Origin: Brevundimonas sp. UBA5713
Lineage (GTDB): Bacteria; Pseudomonadota; Alphaproteobacteria; Caulobacterales; Caulobacteraceae
NCBI RefSeq assembly: GCF_002419815.1
Contig: NZ_DIGV01000018.1
Span: 43,291 to 107,290 of the forward strand
DNA length: 64,000 nucleotides
Direction of reading: 5' to 3'
Part shown: positions 43,210-51,006 of the stretch, in pieces
Layout of the letters: every line of letters begins with the position of its first letter
Numbering within the stretch: position 1 is the stretch's first letter
Notes under the pieces: model-generated
What the model saw: only the letters and a program-made list of their open reading frames with translations
What the model was told of the DNA's origin: nothing
The model's database searches: none
Position numbers and translations under genes: made by a program

Positions 43210-44325
43210 CTAGCGGATTGGCAGTCCGTAAATCAAGCCACCCTGTTCGGCGTTCCATCGCTGGTTTAATCCGCGATCCAAATCGAGCGTTGATTGTTGA
43301 CCGACGTTATTCTCGAAAATCTCGCCATAGTTGCCCGAAGCCGCAATGGCGTCCCTGGCCCAGGTACGGGCTAGACCCAACTTGGGACCGAAGTCTCCTT
43401 CAAGCCCCAGTAATCGATTGACTTCCGGTCTACCACCGTCCTGCGCCAAGCGCGCGACATTGGACTTGGTGACCCCCAATTCTTCAGCAGAAATCAATGC
43501 GTTAAGCGTCCAACGAACAACTGCTTCCCAGCGCTCGTCGCCTGCCCGGACCACCGGCCCCAAAGGCTCTTTGGAAATGAAATCGTGCAAAATGACATGC
43601 TGTCGCGGGTCATTCATCACACTACGGGCTGCGGCCAACGACGAGATATCGCCGGTTAGAGCGTCGCATTCTTCTCGCGCATAGGTTTGACGGGCCGCTT
43701 CCTCGGTGTCGAGGATTACCGGCTTGAATTCAATTTCGCGTGTACGGAAATAATCTTCGACATTCAGTTCACTGGTCGAGTTTCCATTGACGCATATGCG
43801 CGCGCCGGTAAGCTCGGCAGCACTGGAGAGATTCAGGGCACGACGGGTCAGGAATCCCTGACCGTCGTAGTAGTTGATCCCTGCAAATGCGACCTGACCG
43901 GTGGAATCGCGCTCCATGGTCCACGAGGTATTTCGCCAAAGCACGTCCACCTTACCTGAGACCAGTGCCGGAAAACGCTCCTCGGCGGTCAAGGCATAGA
44001 AACGCACGGCATCGGGGCGACCCAGAACCGCGGCAGCCGTCGCGCGACAGAAGTCGACATCAAAGCCACGCCACTGGCCCCGATTGTCCTTATAGGCAAA
44101 GCCCATCAGATTGCCGTGGACCCCGCAGTTCAAATAGCCGCGCGCCTTGACCCGCGCCAAGGTCGGGCTGGTCTCTCCCAGCTCACGCAAAGCCGCGATG
44201 TCTTCAGCCGAGACGGTATTTTCGCCTTGCGGCTCTTCCCCGCCTCGCTGACAAGCTGAAAGACCAAGTAGCCCCAAGGTCATAGCCATAGCTCCGAAGA
44301 GCCGGACAACGACGGGCTTGGTCAT
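43210..44325 (-). CDS. Amino-acid ABC transporter substrate-binding lipoprotein (AapJ-like)
   Basis: A 371-residue periplasmic binding protein. The signal VVRLFGAMAMTLGLLGLSAC ends in the lipobox LSAC. The mature part follows the AapJ/BztA pattern: LARVKARGYLNCGVHGNLMGFAYKDNRGQWRGFDVDFCRATAAAV, VDVLWRNTSWTMERD, and IPLGVVTP-like end regions (EPLGPVVRAGDERWEAVVRWTLNALISAEELG). ATG 44325 is chosen since GGAGG lies eight bases upstream; the frame runs far up but codes no plausible leader. The usual permease and ATPase genes are not adjacent, so this is an orphan component. Confidence 0.88.
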   Translation of the reverse strand: MTKPVVVRLFGAMAMTLGLLGLSACQRGGEEPQGENTVSAEDIAALRELGETSPTLARVKARGYLNCGVHGNLMGFAYKDNRGQWRGFDVDFCRATAAAVLGRPDAVRFYALTAEERFPALVSGKVDVLWRNTSWTMERDSTGQVAFAGINYYDGQGFLTRRALNLSSAAELTGARICVNGNSTSELNVEDYFRTREIEFKPVILDTEEAARQTYAREECDALTGDISSLAAARSVMNDPRQHVILHDFISKEPLGPVVRAGDERWEAVVRWTLNALISAEELGVTKSNVARLAQDGGRPEVNRLLGLEGDFGPKLGLARTWARDAIAASGNYGEIFENNVGQQSTLDLDRGLNQRWNAEQGGLIYGLPIR

Positions 44326-44400
44326 CAGCATATCCTCCGCGCTTGCGTCTGCATTCGCTTTAGAGCCCTCTATGGGCACATTCGCAACACAGTGAAACCT

Positions 44401-45567
44401 ATGTCCGAACTTTCTGACAAGCTTGGTCTTTCCACTCGCTTGATTTCTCCCGCTACCGAACGTGGACGTGGCCGCCGTCCGGTCAATCCGCCGATCGAGC
44501 GGGCTTCGACCATGCTCAGCGACGATCCTGCGATGATGGGCTCTGACCGCGATGGGCCGATCTACGGTTTGGACGGGGGGACTGCCGCGCGACAGTTGCG
44601 TACTGTTCTGGCAGATCTGGAAGGGGCAACACACGCATTCATCGTACCGTCGGGTCTGGCATCGGTAACCGTCCCATTGCTCGCCCTGCTAAAACCCGGC
44701 GACGAGGTGCTGTGCACAGACGCAGTTTACGGCCCGTCACGACGTTTCCTGACCCGTACGCTGGCACGCTTGGGCATTACGGCACGTTTCCATCCGGCGG
44801 CTTGGACGGCCGAAGAGATAGCCGCCAGCTTCTCGGCGCGAACCAGACTTCTCCTCGTCGAAACCCCCGCGTCCCTCACGTTTGAACTGGTGGATCTGGA
44901 AAGGCTGCTCGGCCTTTGCCGCGACAAGGGCGTGCTTAGCGTGGTGGACAACACATGGGGCGCGGGCATCGCACTGAAGCCTCTTGCTGTCGGTGCCGAT
45001 GTCAGCGTGCAGGCGCTGACCAAATATGTAGGTGGCCATTCCGACTTGCTGATGGGTTCCATCGCCACACGCGATCCCGAACTGGCGCGCCTGATTTTCG
45101 AGGCGATTGAAGATCACGGCTGGCATGTGTCACCCGACGATGCGTGGCTGGCGCTTAGAGGCATCCGTACCATGCCACTTCGCTATGCCACCCAGGCGCG
45201 CTCGGCGCTGAAGGCCGCCCAATGGCTGGAGCAACAGCCGCAGGTAGCTCGCGTCATGTATGCGCCACTGCCCTCCTCGCCCTATCACGACCTGTGGCAG
45301 CGCCAGTACGATGGCGCGGCGTCGCTGATAGGGTTTGTGCTCCGTGGCGATCGCTCCGCCGCCCATCGCCTGATGAAAGCGCTCAGCCTGTTCGGCATGG
45401 GATACTCATGGGGCGGGTATGAGAGCCTGATCACCAATGACACATCCCAACTGGCGTGGCGCGAGCATCAGCCGCCGCTGGAAGGCGAGATCATGCGCCT
45501 TCATATCGGTCTGGAAGATGTCGATGACCTGATTGCCGATCTTGGCCGTGGATTACACGCCGTATGA
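44401..45567 (+). CDS. metC: Cystathionine beta-lyase
   Basis: A 388-residue PLP enzyme of the Cys/Met metabolism family that splits cystathionine into homocysteine, pyruvate and ammonia. PIYGLDGGTAARQLRTVLADLEGA, SGLASVTVPLLALLKPGDEVL, VDNTWGAGIALKPLAVGADVSVQALTKYVGGHSDLLMGSI with the PLP Lys, and the C-terminal SLFGMGYSWGGYESL are those of MetC rather than MetB or MetZ. ATG 44401 or the GTG at 44392 is the start; no ribosome site decides. Divergent from the binding-protein gene. Confidence 0.92.
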   Translation: MSELSDKLGLSTRLISPATERGRGRRPVNPPIERASTMLSDDPAMMGSDRDGPIYGLDGGTAARQLRTVLADLEGATHAFIVPSGLASVTVPLLALLKPGDEVLCTDAVYGPSRRFLTRTLARLGITARFHPAAWTAEEIAASFSARTRLLLVETPASLTFELVDLERLLGLCRDKGVLSVVDNTWGAGIALKPLAVGADVSVQALTKYVGGHSDLLMGSIATRDPELARLIFEAIEDHGWHVSPDDAWLALRGIRTMPLRYATQARSALKAAQWLEQQPQVARVMYAPLPSSPYHDLWQRQYDGAASLIGFVLRGDRSAAHRLMKALSLFGMGYSWGGYESLITNDTSQLAWREHQPPLEGEIMRLHIGLEDVDDLIADLGRGLHAV

Positions 45568-45643
45568 GCCAAGGGTGCGGGTTTACGGGGCTGGATCAGG
45601 GGGTCACACTCGATATCAACTGATTCACCCCTGAACTGCGGTC

Positions 45644-46819
45644 ATGCCCACATTCTACGAATTCTTCGCCGGAGGCGGCATGGTGCGGCAAGGGCTGGGC
45701 CCTGAGTGGCGCTGCACCTTTGCCAACGACTTCGACGGCAAGAAGGGGCTGGCCTATCAGGCCAACTGGGGTACCAGCGGCGAACTGCTGGTAGACGACA
45801 TCCGCAATCTGGATACAGCCCACATGCCGGGCGATCCCGACATGGCATGGGCCAGCTTTCCCTGTCAGGACCTGTCACTGGCCGGCATGGGCAGGGGGCT
45901 GAACGGAGAGCGTTCGGGCACCTTCCACGTCTTCTGGTCGATCATGGCCCGCCTGCGTGCGGAAGGCCGCGCGCCCCCCATCGTCGCTGTCGAGAATGTG
46001 TGCGGCGCACTGACCTCGCGCGCGGGGGCCGACTTTGAAACCATTTGCAGCGCCTTTGCCCGCAATGGCTATCGTTATGGGGCCCTGGTCATCAATGCCG
46101 ATCGCTTCGTGCCACAGTCACGCCCGCGCCTGTTTGTGATCGGCGTGCGAGACGATGTGGCTATAGACGACAGCCTCATCGCGCCGGATGCCGCACACGT
46201 CTTTCACACCCCCGCCCTGCGCCGCGCGGTAAACCGGTTGTCGGAAGAGACCCGCCAGTCATGGCTGTGGTGGAACCTGCCTGTCCCTGCCCGTCGCGCG
46301 CTCGATTTCGCGGATGTGGTCGAGGATCGCCCCAAGAGCGTGGATTGGCACAGCGCCGAGGAGACCCGCGCCCTGCTGGCCATGATGTCGGACGTGAACA
46401 AGGCCAAGGTGGTGGCCGCCAAGCGTGCGGGTCGCCGGATGGTTGGCGGCATCTATCGCCGTACCCGTCGCGATGCCGATGGCAACAAGGTGCAGCGTGC
46501 CGAGGTACGTTTTGACAACGTGGCCGGCTGCCTACGCACGCCGTCGGGCGGTTCCAGTCGCCAGATCATTATGGTGGTTGATGGACGGCGCGTACGCACA
46601 CGCCTGCTGTCCACACGCGAAGCTGCGCGGTTAATGGGCCTGCCTGACAGCTATCGACTGCCTGCCAACTACAATGACGCCTACCACCTGATGGGCGATG
46701 GCGTAGTCGCGCCTGCCGTGCGCTATCTGGCGCAGCAACTGTTCGAGCCTCTGCTGTCTACTGAGTGCGCTATTGGCATCGGGGGTAGAAAAAACCCGGC
46801 GCTGGAGAGCGCCGGGTGA
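45644..46819 (+). CDS. Solitary DNA (cytosine-5) methyltransferase
   Basis: A 391-residue C5 methyltransferase with the ordered motifs: I (FYEFFAGGGMVRQGLG), IV with catalytic Cys74 in SFPCQDLSLAG, VI (IVAVENVCGAL), VIII (FVPQSRPRLFVIGVRDD) and the closing motifs IX-X (LSTREAARLMGLPD, YHLMGDGVVAPAV). The target-recognition region lies between VIII and IX (about 180-300) and is basic, including KRAGRRMVGGIYRRTRRD; the site is not predictable. No restriction endonuclease, Vsr or specificity gene is adjacent. The last codons form a hairpin that acts as terminator on the other strand. Confidence 0.9.
   Translation: MPTFYEFFAGGGMVRQGLGPEWRCTFANDFDGKKGLAYQANWGTSGELLVDDIRNLDTAHMPGDPDMAWASFPCQDLSLAGMGRGLNGERSGTFHVFWSIMARLRAEGRAPPIVAVENVCGALTSRAGADFETICSAFARNGYRYGALVINADRFVPQSRPRLFVIGVRDDVAIDDSLIAPDAAHVFHTPALRRAVNRLSEETRQSWLWWNLPVPARRALDFADVVEDRPKSVDWHSAEETRALLAMMSDVNKAKVVAAKRAGRRMVGGIYRRTRRDADGNKVQRAEVRFDNVAGCLRTPSGGSSRQIIMVVDGRRVRTRLLSTREAARLMGLPDSYRLPANYNDAYHLMGDGVVAPAVRYLAQQLFEPLLSTECAIGIGGRKNPALESAG
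46789..46817 (-). terminator. Minus-strand intrinsic terminator embedded in the methyltransferase 3' end
   Basis: A perfect 10 bp stem (46794-46803 with 46808-46817), four-base loop, with A6 on the left that reads as T6 after the hairpin on the minus strand. The TGA stop of the methyltransferase begins at the last stem base. It would end transcripts coming leftwards from the gap or from the lipoprotein gene at 46926-47669. Confidence 0.88.
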
Positions 46820-46885
46820 AAGGTATTCGGTGATGGTGGGTGCCCTCTAAGATTAAGAGAACATGGCTAGTTCCATCTGCTTTGG

Positions 46886-46901
46886 TTAACAGAAGGTTAA
46901 C
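46886..46901. promoter_or_regulatory. CtrA-type box in the gap between convergent genes
   Basis: TTAA at 46886-46889, seven bases, TTAAC at 46897-46901 match the CtrA consensus TTAA-N7-TTAAC exactly. The reverse reading, TTAA-N7-TTAACC, matches as well. It lies between the 3' ends of two convergent genes, where no start codon needs a promoter; see findings. Confidence 0.55.
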
Positions 46902-46925
46902 GGTAAAGATTTCATTACCATTCCG

Positions 46926-47669
46926 CTACTTATCCAGCGGGAACCAAGTGGATTGCACAGCCCCATCCCCGAAATTTCGACGCACCAGCCAGCCATGGCC
47001 GACTCGCCCGCTGAAATCAGACGTGTCGGCGCTATGTCCTGGCACATCATAGCTGCGCCCAGCCACGACGACGCGCGATGGCGCGCCGGAAGACGGGACA
47101 ACCACGGCCCAGCGACCGTTTGCATCTGAATGGGCGTCTATGGCCCGGCCGTTGACGTCGAGCTGAGTGGCCCTGTCTCCTGTTGCGCGGCCTGATATCA
47201 CCTGCGCCTCTCCGTCACGATCCACCGCGTCCAGCGGCCCGTTCCCCGTAAGCCGATACGACGGGTCCCCGGGAAACAGCACCGCAGCCAATCCCACCTC
47301 GCGCGGCGCAATAAACAGCTGGCCCGGCCCTCCGACAGTAGAGCGTCCCGTTTGCAAACGCGGCTGAAGCAGCAGACCTTCGGGCGGCACCATGACAGAC
47401 AGGCTAAAGTTACCCTGTGTATCGGCTGTTGCCGCGTAGGATTGGCCGCTTTCCACAATAAACACGACACGACCGCCCGGATCGGCCACGCCGCTCACGG
47501 TGGCGGTCTCACCCTTCCAGTTCACGTCCGTGACCGAAGGGGGCTCGCGCCACTGCTCATCCTGTTTCTCGACAGGCGCGGGCATGGCAGCCTCATCGCA
47601 CCCCATCAGAAAGGCACCCGACAAGGCCGCGATCACGAACGCAGATTTATGGCCTTGATACCGTTTCAT
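46926..47669 (-). CDS. Putative lipoprotein with two Ig-like / carboxypeptidase-regulatory-like modules
   Basis: A 247-residue protein with signal peptide and lipobox LMGC (about residue 24). The mature part shows two beta-sandwich-like segments with similar turns: TVSGVADPGGRVVFIVESGQSYAATADTQGNFSLSV and VISGRATGDRATQLDVNGRAIDAHSDANGRWAVVV. Each has the pattern G-x-A-x-x-x-x-x-V with DxxGx, typical of bacterial adhesion-like or regulatory-like modules. No catalytic motif is seen. Function unknown; possibly an envelope or adhesion protein. Confidence 0.7.
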   Translation of the reverse strand: MKRYQGHKSAFVIAALSGAFLMGCDEAAMPAPVEKQDEQWREPPSVTDVNWKGETATVSGVADPGGRVVFIVESGQSYAATADTQGNFSLSVMVPPEGLLLQPRLQTGRSTVGGPGQLFIAPREVGLAAVLFPGDPSYRLTGNGPLDAVDRDGEAQVISGRATGDRATQLDVNGRAIDAHSDANGRWAVVVPSSGAPSRVVVAGRSYDVPGHSADTSDFSGRVGHGWLVRRNFGDGAVQSTWFPLDK

Positions 47670-47750
47670 GCTGTTCTGGCTCCGGCTATGAAGTGGCTTA
47701 CACAGAGTAGCTTAAGGGCACCCTGCCCTTCCCCCATAGATAGAGTCGAC

Positions 47751-48356
47751 ATGGCCGAACTGAAAAATACCGTAGATCCCTATGACGGTCGCTCCGTGTG
47801 CCTGTTCTGCGGCTCGTCGGACGGCAATGACCCGCAGTATGTCGCCGCTTCGCGCGAGTTTGGCACCTTGGTGGCCGAGGCGGGCTGGCGACTGGTGTAC
47901 GGCGGCGGCGGCGTGGGGCTGATGGGCGGAGCAGCGCGCGCGGCCCATGCCGCCGGAGGGCGCGTCGTGGGTATCATGCCCGGCTTTCTGCGCAGCCGTG
48001 AACGCCTGTTCGACGAGGTGGAGACCGTGGTCGTCACCTCCATGCACGAACGCAAGATGATGATGTACGACGAATCCGACGTTTTCGTCGTGTTTCCGGG
48101 CGGCATCGGCACTCTCGAAGAAGTGGTCGAACTGCTGTCGTGGAAACGTCTGGACCTGCACGCCAAGCCGGTCATCTTCCTGAACCTCGACGGCTTTTGG
48201 GACGGATTCTTCAAACTAGTCAAAGATACGGTAGACGCCGGTATGACCCCCGCCTCCTTCCTTGACGCGTATCAGGTGGTCAATTCTGTCGCTGAGGCTG
48301 TCGAATTAATGAAATCCGCCGAATCAACGCCGCACGTGCGCCACGATCCTCGTTAA
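47751..48356 (+). CDS. LOG-family protein (putative cytokinin riboside 5'-monophosphate phosphoribohydrolase)
   Basis: A 201-residue Rossmann-fold protein: VCLFCGSSDGNDPQYV at the start, YGGGGVGLMGGAARAAHAAGG, TVVVTSMHERKMMMYDESDVFVVFPGGIGTLEEVVELLSWKRL with the PGGxGTxxE motif and the catalytic Arg and Glu. The family hydrolyses nucleotide 5'-monophosphates to release the free base. ATG 47751 is chosen because the conserved domain begins there; the frame is open far upstream but without protein character. Confidence 0.9.
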   Translation: MAELKNTVDPYDGRSVCLFCGSSDGNDPQYVAASREFGTLVAEAGWRLVYGGGGVGLMGGAARAAHAAGGRVVGIMPGFLRSRERLFDEVETVVVTSMHERKMMMYDESDVFVVFPGGIGTLEEVVELLSWKRLDLHAKPVIFLNLDGFWDGFFKLVKDTVDAGMTPASFLDAYQVVNSVAEAVELMKSAESTPHVRHDPR

Positions 48357-48403
48357 AAAGTGCGGCATAGTGAACACTGTTTAGAAAACGCCGTTCACTT
48401 GTG

Positions 48404-48432
48404 TTGACAGTAGCCAAAAACAACGCACAAAT
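48404..48432 (+). promoter_or_regulatory. Candidate sigma-70-type promoter for the small secreted protein gene
   Basis: TTGACA at 48404-48409 and ACAAAT at 48427-48432 are 17 bases apart. An inverted repeat, GTGAAC (48370-48375) and GTTCAC (48393-48398), lies just upstream and could be an operator. AGGAGA at 48463-48468 is the ribosome site eight bases before ATG 48477. Confidence 0.5.
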
Positions 48433-48476
48433 CCCTCGCGTGTGCCTCCCCGGTTTTTGGTCAGGAGAATCAATTG

Positions 48477-48770
48477 ATGCGTGCCATCGCCATTGCTGCT
48501 GCTTTGTTCGCAGCCGCCCCCGCCGTTGCAGATGCACCGGCAGCTACCCGCGCCACTCTCGTGGACGCAGCTTCGGCCCCTTCGGGTCGCTTGATCGTCG
48601 ACGGTGCCACCTGGCGCTGTGAAGGTGCCGAATGCACCGCGACCGGCGGTTCGGCCCAACCGGCTACCCGTGCTTGCCGTCGCGTTGTTGCCCGCATGGG
48701 CAAGGTGTCGGCCTTTGCCTATAAGGGCCACGAGCTGTCGGCCGAAGAACTGGCCGCCTGCAACGCCTAA
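48477..48770 (+). CDS. Small secreted Cys-containing protein, function unknown
   Basis: A 97-residue protein with signal peptide (RAIAIAAALFAAAPAVADA). The mature 78 residues read RLIVDGATWRCEGAECTATGG, then ACRRVVARMGKVSAFAYKGHELSAEELAACN. Four Cys in the mature chain suggest two disulfides. The pattern (VDGxxWxC, CxRxxxxxGxV, LSxEELxxCN) recurs in short exported proteins of Caulobacterales and Sphingomonads, whose role is unknown. It is well expressed in all likelihood, with a consensus -35, good ribosome site and a strong terminator. Confidence 0.75.
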   Translation: MRAIAIAAALFAAAPAVADAPAATRATLVDAASAPSGRLIVDGATWRCEGAECTATGGSAQPATRACRRVVARMGKVSAFAYKGHELSAEELAACNA

Positions 48771-48810
48771 GGCAGGTATAGCCAAGGCTTCGCGCTTTGG
48801 TGCGGGATAC

Positions 48811-48842
48811 AAAAAAGGCCGCCCTTTCGGGGCGGCCTTTTC
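48811..48842. terminator. Bidirectional intrinsic terminator
   Basis: An 8 bp G+C stem (48817-48824 with 48830-48837) extended by A-T pairs, five-base loop, A6 left and a T run right. It separates the convergent small secreted gene and gltX. Confidence 0.92.
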
Positions 48843-48860
48843 TATATCTACCAGCAGCCC

Positions 48861-50195
48861 CTAGGCCGCTTCGCCCTTCAAGCGGGCCACGATCTTGTCG
48901 CGCGGGATCATCGGTACGATGGCCCCCATGTCAGGCCCGTGCGGTTGGCCGGTCAGCGCCAGACGCAGCGGCATGAACAGGCCCTTGCCCTTGGCGCCAG
49001 TCTCGGCCTTCACGGCACCGGTCCACACCGACCAGACGTCGGCGGTAATCTCTTCAGGCAGCAACTTCAGCGCGGCTTCGGCAAAAGCTGCATCCTCGAT
49101 CACCGGTGTGATCGGGCCGCTGATGATGGCGGCCAGACCGACCACATCATTGAAGAAGTGCAGGTTCGGACGCACCGCGTTCCAGAAGTCTTCGCCCAGA
49201 TCCACGCCCAAATCGGCCAGACGCGGCTTGGCGGTCGCATAATCCATGGCTTGCAACGCCTGAGCGTTCAGACGGCCCAGATCGGCCTCATCGTAACGCG
49301 CAGGCGAGCGGCCCATCTTGGAGAAACTGAAGCCCTCGCCCAGTTCCTGCATGGAACCGGCGATCTCCAGATTGTCCGAAGTGCCAATCTTGCCGAGGTG
49401 GCTGGTGATAGCGATCGGCTCATAGCCGTCATTGCGCATGTCGATGATGGACAGCGAGCCTAGACGCTTCGACAGAGCCGAACCGTCGGCTCCTACCAGC
49501 AGCGGCATGTGCGCAAAGCCCGGCACCTTGGAACCCAGAGCTTCGAAGATTTCAATCTGCGCACCGGTGTTGGTGACGTGGTCTTCCCCGCGGATGATGT
49601 GGGTGATTTCCATGTCGATGTCATCGACCACCGACGGCAGGGTGTAGAGGAACAGCCCGTCCTCGCGGATCAGCACCGGGTCCGACATCGAGGCGGTGTC
49701 CACCTCGGCATGACCACGGGCCAGATCTTCCCACGACACGCGCTTACCTTCCAGCTTGAAGCGCCAGTGCGGCTTGCGCCCCTCGGCTTCAAAGGCGGCC
49801 TTTTCTTCCTCTGTCAGGTTCAGCGCGGCGCGGTCATAAATGGGCGGCAGACCGCGAGACAGTTGCACCTTGCGGCGGCGATCCAGCTCATCAGCCGTTT
49901 CGTAGCACGGGTACAAGCGACCCAAAGCCTTCAGCTTCTCGGCAGCTTCTTCATAGCGGTCAAATCGCTTGGACTGGTTGTAGCGCTCATCCCATTCCAG
50001 ACCGAGCCATTTCAGGTCGATCTCGATATTGTCTTCCGACTCCTTGGTCGAACGGACCAGATCGGTGTCGTCGATGCGCAGCACGAACGAGCCGCCCTGC
50101 CCCTTGGCGAACAACCAGTTCACCAGAGCGGTGCGAACATTCCCTACGTGCAGCTTACCCGTGGGCGACGGGGCGAAACGAACCTTGACGGACAT
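48861..50195 (-). CDS. gltX: Glutamyl-tRNA synthetase
   Basis: A 444-residue class Ib synthetase charging tRNA-Glu. The start VKVRFAPSPTGKLHVGNVRTALVNWLFAKG carries the HIGH-type motif (LHVGN), EDHVTNTGAQIEIFEAL is the middle motif, and SALSKRLGSLSI stands at the KMSKS site. ATG 50195 is chosen as the family start. Many alphaproteobacteria carry two GltX genes; the shorter, LHVGN-type form seen here may be the second, nondiscriminating or glutaminyl-charging one, which I cannot decide. Confidence 0.93.
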   Translation of the reverse strand: MSVKVRFAPSPTGKLHVGNVRTALVNWLFAKGQGGSFVLRIDDTDLVRSTKESEDNIEIDLKWLGLEWDERYNQSKRFDRYEEAAEKLKALGRLYPCYETADELDRRRKVQLSRGLPPIYDRAALNLTEEEKAAFEAEGRKPHWRFKLEGKRVSWEDLARGHAEVDTASMSDPVLIREDGLFLYTLPSVVDDIDMEITHIIRGEDHVTNTGAQIEIFEALGSKVPGFAHMPLLVGADGSALSKRLGSLSIIDMRNDGYEPIAITSHLGKIGTSDNLEIAGSMQELGEGFSFSKMGRSPARYDEADLGRLNAQALQAMDYATAKPRLADLGVDLGEDFWNAVRPNLHFFNDVVGLAAIISGPITPVIEDAAFAEAALKLLPEEITADVWSVWTGAVKAETGAKGKGLFMPLRLALTGQPHGPDMGAIVPMIPRDKIVARLKGEAA

Positions 50196-50309
50196 GACAG
50201 CCTTTGACCTCAAAACGAGGCGGCTTGGTCGCGCCACCGTGAGGCGAAGTCAAGGCGCGCGACCCATTAAAGCGTCACCTGCCGGATAAATCGACCGCTT
50301 CACGAGAGG

Positions 50310-50343
50310 AAAAGAAAACGGCCACACCGTCAAGGTATGGCCG
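50310..50343 (-). terminator. Intrinsic terminator after dksA
   Basis: On the minus strand a 10 bp stem with one G-T pair (50334-50343 with 50319-50328) and a five-base loop is followed by TTTTCTTTT. It lies 11 bases after the dksA stop. Confidence 0.88.
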
Positions 50344-50353
50344 CCTCCAAATC

Positions 50354-50788
50354 TCAATCGTCGCGGTGAACGCGCTCGCGGCGCTCATGGCGCTCTTGGG
50401 CTTCGACCGACAGGGTTGCCGTCGGGCGGGCCTCAAGGCGACCCAGACCGATCGGTTCGCCGGTCTCTTCGCAATAGCCGTAGGAGCCATCCTCGATCCG
50501 GCGTAGCGCTTCGTCGATCTTGGAGATCAGCTTACGCTGGCGATCACGGGTGCGAAGTTCCAAGGCGCGATCCGCCTCCGACGAGGCCCGATCCACCAGA
50601 TCAGGGTGGTTCTCGGTCTCGGATTTCAGATTGGTGACCGTGCCGCGCGCTTCGTTCAGGATGTCATCCTTCCAAGCCAACAGTTTGGCCTTGAAGTACG
50701 CGAGCTGGCGTTCATTCATGAACGGCTCGTCGTCGGACGGCCGATAGGTCTCAGACTCAAGTTGGACTACAGACGCCAATGCAGTCAT
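50354..50788 (-). CDS. dksA: DksA-type RNA polymerase-binding protein
   Basis: A 144-residue regulator that inserts a coiled coil into the RNA polymerase secondary channel and works with ppGpp. The coiled-coil part contains LLAWKDDILNEARGTVTNLKSETENHPDLVDRASSEAD, the tip Asp-Ala region. The zinc-finger region reads YGYCEETGEPIGLGRLEARPTATLSVEAQERHERRE: one Cys (106) remains of the four of E. coli DksA, the usual alphaproteobacterial form. ATG 50788 is chosen by length and start of the conserved part. Next to fliX and flgI, as in Caulobacter. Confidence 0.92.
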   Translation of the reverse strand: MTALASVVQLESETYRPSDDEPFMNERQLAYFKAKLLAWKDDILNEARGTVTNLKSETENHPDLVDRASSEADRALELRTRDRQRKLISKIDEALRRIEDGSYGYCEETGEPIGLGRLEARPTATLSVEAQERHERRERVHRDD

Positions 50789-51006
50789 GGCCTCAACGCT
50801 CGATTCTAACGCGCCCCCAACAGACGCCATGCGCCCTATATTGAAGGTCGTGAACCACCGCAACCCATTCGCGTCACCGTGATACGGCAAAGGTTCAGCT
50901 TTGAGTGGATAATCGGGCCTGGTGCCATATGAAGTGCGACAGATAGCCGTTCTGCCTTTAAAAGCTTGACCTTACGGACGCTTTCTCGGGCCGTTGCCGC
51001 GGTCAC

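Noticed and set aside
44326..44400. SAM-II-type riboswitch before metC
   Set aside because: The gap is 75 bases, shared with a divergent gene, and I could not fit the conserved pseudoknot.
43210..44634. N-terminal extension of the binding protein up to 44634
   Set aside because: The lipobox signal peptide and GGAGG site fix the start at 44325; the extension overlaps the metC start in antisense.
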